A DNA stretch of 60,739 bases, from assembly GCA_007125585.1 (NCBI GenBank), contig SLCY01000023.1, positions 1 to 60,739 of the forward strand, written 5' to 3'. Positions 27,701 through 33,860 of the stretch are shown piece after piece (the first letter of the stretch is position 1; the number at the start of each line of letters is the position of its first letter). The notes under the pieces were generated by a model. That model was not told the origin of the DNA and ran no database searches. It worked only from the letters and a program-made list of their open reading frames with translations. Made by a program: the position numbers and the translations under genes. The DNA comes from Bacteroidales bacterium (GTDB lineage: Bacteria > Bacteroidota > Bacteroidia > Bacteroidales > UBA7960).

Positions 27701-28463
27701 CCTGTGTTCCGAAAAACACATCTCGGCCAACACGTGCCAGGAATTGCATAACCTTTGTTTCATCACAGGCAAATCGGGAAAAAGAGCCTCAGGACTGCTG
27801 GCGCTCAAGGAAAAAAACAATGCACAGGGGTTGTACGACATGGGTGCGTGCGCCGGATTCATTCCCGGGGGATCGCCCATGGCGGATATCTCCAACGTGG
27901 AGCGCCTGCAATCTTACTGGGAATGCACCGGCATACCCGCCGAAGTGAACCAGGACCAATGGGGACTGCTGCAAAACGGCAGCATCAAAAATGCGTTCAT
28001 CTTTGGCGAAGACCCTATTGGCTGTGCCCTGAACAAGGAAGAAGTTGCAGCTGTATTACAAAAGGTTGACTTCCTGGCGGTCCAGGATCTGTTCATGAGC
28101 GAAACAGCGAAAGCCTCTGACCTGATCCTTCCCGCCTCCCTCCCGGTAGAAACAGGCGGAAGCTTTACCAATACCAACAAGTTCATTCAACAGTTCAACG
28201 CAGAGATGCCCTCCCCGGTCGAGGCTACAAGCGTGGAGCAGCTTAAGACACTGCACCGGATCGCAGGACTGCAAACCGCGTATTCGTCGCCGGCCGATGT
28301 GATGCTCGAAGTGGCAGGACTGCTGGAATCGCGCCCTAAAACCAATACCAGGCCGACACTAAGATATACCGAAAAAGATAACCCCACCCGTCGATTTGAC
28401 TACGGGTGCGACACACTGGTCAAAATGTTTGAAGAAAACTGGAAAGAAGCATTTTCCAAATAA
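24771..28463 (+). CDS. Fused NuoG-like / GltD(NfnB)-like / molybdopterin-oxidoreductase-like iron-sulfur flavoprotein
   Basis: A 1230-residue multidomain protein. Order: [2Fe-2S] domain (C36, C47, C50, C64); cysteine-rich linker (C100, C104, C108); GltD/NfnB-like cluster region (C143, C147, C151, C155); FAD Rossmann GAGPGG at 201-206; NAD(P) Rossmann GGGNTAMD at 333-340; FAD-closing CGDGVTGPATLIEA at about 483-496; further cysteines (C580-C591); two [4Fe-4S] ferredoxin clusters (C630-C640, C673-C683); the molybdopterin [4Fe-4S] set C708, C711, C715, C743; and a large molybdopterin-fold domain to the end. At the site where formate dehydrogenases carry Cys/Sec after an NNV motif, this protein has NNVSSFHYMDRGSG with no Cys and no in-frame TGA. 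It is therefore probably not a formate dehydrogenase but an electron-transfer module. Confidence 0.85.
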   Translation: MSALNIIINKQIVKGEKGETILDLARRLDIEIPTLCNDERLEPFSSCYLCVVEVEGMRGLQPACSTKVAEGMRIETNNERVEKSRKFALELLVSNHYADCTPPCREECPAGVDVQGYISMISKGKHHEAVELIKQTNPLPAICGRVCVRPCELVCRRTLLEDAGVGIDYLKRYTSDIDLYSDTRYMPGVKPPTGKKVAIIGAGPGGLTAAYYLALEGHHTEIFEASPHAGGMLRYGIPPYRLPNDVIEKEIEGITKLGVQINYNKKLGGNFTYETLRDTFHATVLAIGSQKGTGIGCENDDAGNIFSGIDFLRNMEMTGQKYDFAGKRVAVIGGGNTAMDCCRTAKRCGAEEVTVIYRRTEKEMPANPIEIHESKIEGINYMFLTAPAKVNKDEKGNLRSLTCIRMELGEPDASGRRRPVKIEGSEFDVELDYILAAIGQKTVVDFIDDISSHAETPLKLNKWGDIDADPKTLQTSIESVFACGDGVTGPATLIEAIAQGKLAAQSCNQWLGGQKVTPPIPEFLSKKDHFEKQQEGDYQGLFPEQPREEMPTLEAQMRSDFDEVELGYTDEAARQETHRCLECGCSELHTCDLKRYANDYQAEQRRFGGDYKKHAVDFDHPFIEIDNNKCILCSRCIRICSEVNGANALGLVNRGFETYVAPSMDGRLRDTHCDACGLCIDTCPTGAITENVPFKTMPVRMENVQTICTYCSVGCAIKLHHKGGFVARTTGYNGLVNKDGSICRFPKFGYHYMNDASRVTTPMLRENGTFKPVSFDTAYDILRERMEACTPEENGFYIGARLTNEEMYLVQKLARAGVKTNNVSSFHYMDRGSGYMDNAKFSVPVELLRKAKTLYVLDSDINTEHGVASFYAFSTHVRDQIPLELITTRDDSSMAHKAGTVTRIQATYPFVKAAIHYILHNKLENRVYIDDHCEGFEAYREHVLQEDFDSLILAAGCTPAQLVRFAGQFTREAQAVILCSEKHISANTCQELHNLCFITGKSGKRASGLLALKEKNNAQGLYDMGACAGFIPGGSPMADISNVERLQSYWECTGIPAEVNQDQWGLLQNGSIKNAFIFGEDPIGCALNKEEVAAVLQKVDFLAVQDLFMSETAKASDLILPASLPVETGGSFTNTNKFIQQFNAEMPSPVEATSVEQLKTLHRIAGLQTAYSSPADVMLEVAGLLESRPKTNTRPTLRYTEKDNPTRRFDYGCDTLVKMFEENWKEAFSK

Positions 28464-28475
28464 AAAAATGATACC

Positions 28476-28931
28476 ATGGATACATTCAATTCTGTTAATG
28501 AGATCCTCGATTTTGCGATGCAATCGGAACAGGAGGCGGTTGACTTCTACACCTCCCTTGCCGAAAAAATGGAAAACGAGGAAATGAATGCCACCTTCCT
28601 GCAGTTTGCAAGGGAAGAAGTAGGCCATAAAGCACGCCTGCAAAAGATCAAGGACGAAGGGATCTTTGACATGGAGGTGGAACAGGTGCGCGATTTGAAG
28701 ATCGCTGATTATGTTGTCCGCACCAAAGCCACTGACGACATGGAATACCGCGATGCGCTGGTGCTTGCCATGAAACGCGAAAAAGCCGCTTTCAAGCTAT
28801 ATACAAAGCTGGCAGAGAGCACGGAAAACAAAGAACTGCAAAAGGTGTTTCAAGCCCTTGCGGTGGAAGAATCGAAACACAAACTGCGTTTCGAAATAGA
28901 ATACGATGACTACGTTATGCGTGAAAACTAA
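28476..28931 (+). CDS. Ferritin-like/rubrerythrin-family diiron protein without rubredoxin domain
   Basis: A 151-residue four-helix-bundle protein starting 12 nt after the fused oxidoreductase gene and so probably co-transcribed. Iron-ligand motifs appear in two halves: SEQEAVDFYTSLAEKMENEE with EEVGHKARL, and REKAAFKLYTKLAEST with VEESKHKLRFE, i.e. paired ExxxYxxL and ExxH elements. The Cys-rich rubredoxin tail of true rubrerythrin is absent. It may store iron or reduce peroxide using electrons from the adjacent complex, but the donor is not established. Confidence 0.85.
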   Translation: MDTFNSVNEILDFAMQSEQEAVDFYTSLAEKMENEEMNATFLQFAREEVGHKARLQKIKDEGIFDMEVEQVRDLKIADYVVRTKATDDMEYRDALVLAMKREKAAFKLYTKLAESTENKELQKVFQALAVEESKHKLRFEIEYDDYVMREN

Positions 28932-29007
28932 TAACAGCGGGGGCCACCCGTTGCACTGCATTCATCCTGTGTAACAGTTTACGGATCTTCTCCCACGAAA
29001 AGGGCTG

Positions 29008-31089
29008 TCAATAGTTTAGCAACTCCAATGCTGCATCCTTGATTTTTTCAGCCGAAGGAAGAATTGCCTGTTCCAGGTTCTTGTGGAACCCAACGGGGGT
29101 GAACGTTGACCCGACCCGTTTCACCGGTGCATCGAGATACTCAAATCCGCGTTCGGTGATCTGTGATGCCAGTTCCCCGCCAAACCCGGCGAACACCTTG
29201 TCTTCATGCACGACAAGCGCCCTGCTTGTCTTTTTAACCGATTGCAGGATGGTTTCGCTGTCGAGGGGTATCAGGGAGCGGATATCAACCACCTCCACCT
29301 CTTTGCCGGTTTCTTCTTTGATGGCCCCGGCCGCCTGGATGCTCAAATGGGTCGTATTGCCGTAGGTAATGATGGATAGGTCATTGCCCTTACGACGTAT
29401 GCGGGCTTTTCCGAAAGGCACTTCAAAATCGTCGGGTACCGGTGTTTCGGCAGCTTTGGCGTTGTAGAGTGCCTTCGGCTCCAGGAACAAGGTGGGTCCC
29501 CTTGACCGCATCGATGTGCGCAGCAGGCCTGCCGCATCGTCGGCAAACGACGGGTACACCACCCGGATACCGGGAAACGCGGTCAGGGCCCCTTCGGTGG
29601 TCTGGGAATGGTAAAGTCCCCCGCCTATGTACCCTCCCGAGGCCAGCCGGATGGTGACGTTGGGAGCGAACTTCCCGTTGCTCCGCCAGTAGTCGTGCGT
29701 CATCTCCACATATTGCTCCATGGCAGGCCAGAAATAGTCGGCAAACTCAGCCCCTTCTATCACTAACCGTATCTTCTCGTTAAACCGGCTCATCCCGTTG
29801 GCTGTACCCACAATGTAATCTTCCGCAATGGGAGCATTGAAGACACGTTCAATGCCGAACTCTTTCTGCATTCCCTTGGTAACATTGAAAATGCCGCCCT
29901 TCTCCTTGTAGGCCACGTCCTGTCCCCAGATAAACGTATCGGGATTGTGACGGAACTCCGCTTTCAACGTTTCATTCAAGGCTGTGATCAGCTTCTTCTT
30001 CTCCCCTCTCCCGTCATGGGTCCCATCAGGGTATTTTTCGGGGACATGCGGCTCAGGAATAACATGGTCGTATATGGAGGCAGGATCGGGATCCGGGGCT
30101 TTCATCACCTTTTTGTGCGCCCCGGCAATCTCTTTTGCCACCTCTTTATCGATGGCGTCGAGCTCTTCCTGCTTATAGATCTTGTTGTTCAGCAGGAGTT
30201 TCTGGATCTTGCCCATGGGGTCGTGCGCCTTCACGCAATGCAGCTCCCGCTCGTCGCGGTAGAGGTCGTGACGGTCGCTGTTGGAGTGCGACCCGATGCG
30301 TACCACGCTGGCGTGCACAATGACCGGCTCGCCGGTCTCCAGCACATGTTTCTTGGCTTCGTGCATGGCATTCATGGAACTCAGCACGTCCTTGCCGTCG
30401 CAGTGTATGATACGCAGGTTCTTGAATCCCCGGAAATTGTCGGCCGCCTTGCGGTTGGCCGTCTGGTCCTTTTTGGGAACGGAAATACCGTATCCGTTGT
30501 CCTGGAAGACAAAGATGACGGGCAGCTTCTCGTTGCTGGCCCCGTTGATGGCCTCGTAGACATAGCCCTCCGATACCGACGACTCGCCCTGGGAGCTGAT
30601 GGCAACCCCCTTGTGGCCATACCGCTTCATGGCACGGGCCACCCCGACGGCATGAAGGGTGTGGTTGCCCGTCGATGATGAAACATTGTGGATGTTCCAT
30701 TCAGGCTTGGCAAAGTGGTTCGACATATGGCGTCCCCCACTGGCCATATCGGTGGCTTTGGAAAGGCCATTGAGCAGTATCTCCTCGGCGGTGATGCCGG
30801 CCGATAAAGCAGTAAGCATATCACGGTAGTAAGGGAATAAATGGTCTGTCTGCCGGTTGAAGACCTGTCCGATGGCAAGCTGGATCCCATCATGGCCTGC
30901 ATAGGGTGCATGATAGGACCATCCCAAAGCCTGCTTGAGGTAATTCGGCGCCTTGTCGTCCAGCTTACGGCCCAGCACCATCAAGCGATACCACTCCTTA
31001 AACGTTTCCGGATCAACACTTTCAGGTGTGAAGGCTTGGGTCTCAACAAGTTCTTTGACCGCTTTCTTTTTGGTTGTGGTGGTTCCCAT
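29008..31089 (-). CDS. Branched-chain 2-oxoacid dehydrogenase E1 component, fused alpha and beta subunits
   Basis: A 693-residue thiamine-diphosphate enzyme that decarboxylates 2-oxoacids and acylates the lipoyl E2. The alpha part (about 1-330) has YRLMVLGRKLDDK, the GGRHMSNHF segment, and the ThDP motif SEGYVYEAINGAS...DNGYGISV, where the usual GDG start reads GES. The beta part (about 345-693) has WGQDVAYKEKGGIF, FNAPIAEDYIVGTANGM and the C-terminal transketolase-type domain with VEVVDIRSLIPLD and VHEDKVFAGFG. No E2 or E3 gene is next to it. The two-subunit fusion is common in Bacteroidota. Branched-chain substrates are likely but pyruvate or acetoin cannot be excluded. Confidence 0.88.
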   Translation of the reverse strand: MGTTTTKKKAVKELVETQAFTPESVDPETFKEWYRLMVLGRKLDDKAPNYLKQALGWSYHAPYAGHDGIQLAIGQVFNRQTDHLFPYYRDMLTALSAGITAEEILLNGLSKATDMASGGRHMSNHFAKPEWNIHNVSSSTGNHTLHAVGVARAMKRYGHKGVAISSQGESSVSEGYVYEAINGASNEKLPVIFVFQDNGYGISVPKKDQTANRKAADNFRGFKNLRIIHCDGKDVLSSMNAMHEAKKHVLETGEPVIVHASVVRIGSHSNSDRHDLYRDERELHCVKAHDPMGKIQKLLLNNKIYKQEELDAIDKEVAKEIAGAHKKVMKAPDPDPASIYDHVIPEPHVPEKYPDGTHDGRGEKKKLITALNETLKAEFRHNPDTFIWGQDVAYKEKGGIFNVTKGMQKEFGIERVFNAPIAEDYIVGTANGMSRFNEKIRLVIEGAEFADYFWPAMEQYVEMTHDYWRSNGKFAPNVTIRLASGGYIGGGLYHSQTTEGALTAFPGIRVVYPSFADDAAGLLRTSMRSRGPTLFLEPKALYNAKAAETPVPDDFEVPFGKARIRRKGNDLSIITYGNTTHLSIQAAGAIKEETGKEVEVVDIRSLIPLDSETILQSVKKTSRALVVHEDKVFAGFGGELASQITERGFEYLDAPVKRVGSTFTPVGFHKNLEQAILPSAEKIKDAALELLNY

Positions 31090-31347
31090 GGTATTGTATA
31101 TTTTCTTATGTATCTTTAATTCGCCTCTCTCTTAACACCAAAATGCCGGTTTTGTTTAGGTGCACTTTTTCATCCGGCCCTGGAATTTTTACGCAGCACC
31201 GCGTCATATTGACAAAATGGACCTTTATCACCCTGTATCATAGACACGGGGCCCGGGATGGAAGCATGTTTTTGTAACGGGTTTTCATGGATGGTGACTA
31301 ACTGCCGCATGAGCATCTGTCCCAGATCCTCTGTCGGTCAATCCAAG

Positions 31348-32862
31348 TTAATATTGCATGGTTGTTTTGATGGCTTTAGGGATCTTTTCGATGATGTCAC
31401 CGGCTGTGAGCCCTTCGTACCCCTTGGCGTTGGCAGCCAGATCTCCGGCCCGTCCATGCAGGTACACGCCGAGGATGCAGCTGTGCAATGTCGAATAGTT
31501 TTGCGACAGCCAGCCCAGGATCATGCCTGTGAGTACGTCGCCAGTTCCTCCTGTGGCCATCCCGGGATTGCCGGTGGAGTTGAAGAAGCAACGGCCATCC
31601 GGACAAACGATCGCGGTATGGGCGCCTTTCAGCACCACATAGACCTGAAAGCGGTGTGCCATCTCCAGGGCTTTATCCAGCCTGTCATGGTCATCGGTGG
31701 TTTTTCCGGCAACACGGTCAAACTCGCCCGGGTGTGGTGTGAATACAGACCCTTTTGGCAAAAAGCCGCACCAGGTGAGGTTTTCCGATAAGATATTGAG
31801 GGCATCCGCATCAAGCACCATGGGCACGGTGGAGTTCTGTATCAGCAGTTTCAGGGCACGTGCTGTTTGCTCGTGCAAGCCCAGCCCGGGACCTACCCCG
31901 ACAGCATTGAACCCCTCAAGGTCAGCCACCTCCGACACAAAGTGCGGATGTTCATCCGCCACACACATGGCTTCCGGGACAGCCGTTTGAATGACTTCGT
32001 ACCCACACTGGGGAAGCTGAACGGTCAATAATCCGGTCCCGGTGCGTATAGCCGCCCTGGCAGATAGCACTGCTGCCCCCACCTTGCCCCTGCTGCCAGC
32101 CATCAGGTATGCATGCCCGTAGTGGCCTTTATGCGAAAACTTGCGTCGCGGACGATAGATCGTCCGGATATCCGAAGCCTGCAGAAAATGATTTTTGCTC
32201 TCCTCAGACCTGACACCCTCCGGATGAAGCCCAATATCAATAAGGTACCATGACCCGAGGTACTTCTCGTTGGAAGGGAACATAAAAGCCAGTCTTGGAA
32301 ACTGAAAACTAAGGGTGTAGTCAGCACGAATAATATTTCCGGAGTCATTCTGCCGGTTGTCCTCACAAAACAGGCCTGTGGGAATGTCTATGGCAACCAC
32401 TACAGCATCCGAGGCATTGATATGGTGCACCACTTTTGCGAGGATCCCTTCCAAAGGCCTTGTCAACCCGCTCCCCAGCAAGGCATCTATCACCAGGTCC
32501 TTCCCCTCCAGCAAGGGCATATCCCTCCCGTCATTCAACTCCTCAAGATGCAGGTTCTTCAAGCCTGCCAGCCGCTTTTCATTGACCAGGAAATCATCCG
32601 AAGCGTTGTCAGCATGCAGCACCTTATATACATGCACTTTGTGTCCTGTGCCGGCAAGCATCCTCGCGATCGCCAATCCATCGCCCCCATTATTGCCCAT
32701 GCCACAAAAGACCCGGATGGTAAGCTTTTTCTTCATGTGGCGCCGTATCCACTCATAACACTTTTTTGCTGCACGCTCCATCAGGTCTATAGAAGCTATG
32801 GGCTCGTTCTCAATGGTGTAGGCGTCCACTTTCCGTATCTGTGAAGCATTCAAAATTTTCAT
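31348..32862 (-). CDS. nnr: Bifunctional NAD(P)H-hydrate epimerase / ADP-dependent NAD(P)H-hydrate dehydratase
   Basis: Metabolite-repair enzyme that converts damaged NAD(P)H hydrates back to NAD(P)H. The N-terminal YjeF_N epimerase domain (about 1-215) has MERAAKKC, CGMGNNGGDGLAIARML and IDIPTGL. The C-terminal ribokinase-like dehydratase (about 225-504) has GSRGKVGAAVLS, VGPGLGL, FTPHPGEFDRV and the nucleotide-binding GGTGDVLTGMILGWL. The ATG at 32862 (MKILNASQIRKVD) is conserved; nine further upstream codons are in frame but unconserved. Total length 504 residues is normal. The fused enzyme acts alone and needs no neighbouring gene. Confidence 0.95.
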   Translation of the reverse strand: MKILNASQIRKVDAYTIENEPIASIDLMERAAKKCYEWIRRHMKKKLTIRVFCGMGNNGGDGLAIARMLAGTGHKVHVYKVLHADNASDDFLVNEKRLAGLKNLHLEELNDGRDMPLLEGKDLVIDALLGSGLTRPLEGILAKVVHHINASDAVVVAIDIPTGLFCEDNRQNDSGNIIRADYTLSFQFPRLAFMFPSNEKYLGSWYLIDIGLHPEGVRSEESKNHFLQASDIRTIYRPRRKFSHKGHYGHAYLMAGSRGKVGAAVLSARAAIRTGTGLLTVQLPQCGYEVIQTAVPEAMCVADEHPHFVSEVADLEGFNAVGVGPGLGLHEQTARALKLLIQNSTVPMVLDADALNILSENLTWCGFLPKGSVFTPHPGEFDRVAGKTTDDHDRLDKALEMAHRFQVYVVLKGAHTAIVCPDGRCFFNSTGNPGMATGGTGDVLTGMILGWLSQNYSTLHSCILGVYLHGRAGDLAANAKGYEGLTAGDIIEKIPKAIKTTMQY

Positions 32863-33173
32863 GGGTTTATGTTTTGGTTGAAAGGTCAAGCCCTGTCGTT
32901 ACTACTGTTTGTATTTCAGCACCTTGTGTGTTGATCCAAGGTTTTTGGTTTAAAAGACAGGATGTGTGATATCTTTTTTATTTTTATATTTCGGTCACTT
33001 GGAGCAGGCTGGTTTTTGATCAACCCGGTGTGTGGCTGGTGAACGGTCATGGTTTGGTTCATCACCTCAGACAAAGGAACCGCAGGGTAGCCAATGAACC
33101 AAGCAACTCATTTTCCGCGCTTTAAACAGCTCAAATATAGCCTGTTTTTTCCGGAATAACAACAACCTGACTG
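32863..33173. other. Divergent intergenic region between nnr and the WbqC-like gene, with promoter and inverted repeat
   Basis: A 311-bp gap. TTGGTTCAT at 33054-33062 is the exact reverse complement of ATGAACCAA at 33094-33102. On the minus strand a promoter-like pair lies at 33132-33162. Together they would give nnr a leader of about 260 nt with a 9-bp stem. No ORF or known riboswitch could be recognised by eye. Confidence 0.35.
33132..33162 (-). promoter_or_regulatory. Candidate minus-strand promoter far upstream of nnr
   Basis: On the minus strand TTG (33162-33160) is followed after 20 nt by TATATTTG (33139-33132), an exact TAnnTTTG. It points toward nnr, whose start codon lies about 270 nt downstream. 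Confidence 0.42.
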
Positions 33174-33860
33174 ATGGTCACCATTCATGCAGACAGAAAG
33201 TCCACACCTTTGATGTCGACAGCCTACCTGCCGCCTTTGGATTACATGGGATGTCTGGCCAGTGCCTCGAAAGCCATTATCGAGTTGCATGAGACATATC
33301 CAAAGCAGACGTGGCGAAACAGGTGCCGCATATTGACGGCGAACGGTCCGCTTGACCTGAGTATTCCGGTACACAGGCCTTCAGGCAGCCTTACCAGGAC
33401 CAAAGATGTGCTGATCAGCAGTCATGACGACTGGCAGGTAAGACACTGGCGGGCTATTTTTACCGCCTATGGCAATGCCCCGTTTTTTTTGTTTTACAAA
33501 GAACTGATTGCCCCATTTTTCTCCGAAAGACTTGAAGGGCCACTCTGGATTTTCAATAAAAGACTGATGGCATTGCTTCTCCGGGAGCTGAACCTGGATG
33601 TTTGTCTAACAGAGACCGCCTCATATGTAAAACAGCCTCACGGGCTCCATGATCTGCGTTCGGTGTTCAGTCCGAAGTCCCCCGCCGGTGCAGACTTCCT
33701 TGCAACCACCATGCCGCCTTATTATCAGGTCTTTTCTGATAAACATGGCTTTGTCCCCAACCTGAGCATACTTGACCTTTTGTTCCATCTCGGGCCGGAG
33801 TCCGGAGGGTATCTTGCGAAGCTCCTGAAACCTTTTCAGGATTATCCCAAAGAGGGATAA
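33174..33860 (+). CDS. WbqC-like family protein
   Basis: A 228-residue protein of the WbqC family, found near or far from polysaccharide genes; biochemical function not established. Visible family features are STAYLPPLDYMGCL near the N-terminus, YPKQTWRNRCRILTANGPLDLSIPV, DDWQVRHWRAIFTAYGNAPFF and the C-terminal NLSILDLLFHLGPES. The start is uncertain: ATG at 33174 is given, but ATG at 33213 (MSTAYLPP) fits the family equally well. The end overlaps the convergent HD-phosphodiesterase gene by 19 bp. Confidence 0.85.
   Translation: MVTIHADRKSTPLMSTAYLPPLDYMGCLASASKAIIELHETYPKQTWRNRCRILTANGPLDLSIPVHRPSGSLTRTKDVLISSHDDWQVRHWRAIFTAYGNAPFFLFYKELIAPFFSERLEGPLWIFNKRLMALLLRELNLDVCLTETASYVKQPHGLHDLRSVFSPKSPAGADFLATTMPPYYQVFSDKHGFVPNLSILDLLFHLGPESGGYLAKLLKPFQDYPKEG

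Noticed and set aside
26670-27749. 359-codon antisense ORF over the fused oxidoreductase
   Set aside because: It is a shadow of the coding strand caused by codon bias; no domain or start context.
24771-28463. Formate dehydrogenase with selenocysteine
   Set aside because: There is no in-frame TGA and no Cys at the expected catalytic site, so the name is not supported.
29947-30678. 243-codon plus-strand ORF opposite the fused E1 gene
   Set aside because: Antisense to strongly conserved E1 alpha sequence.
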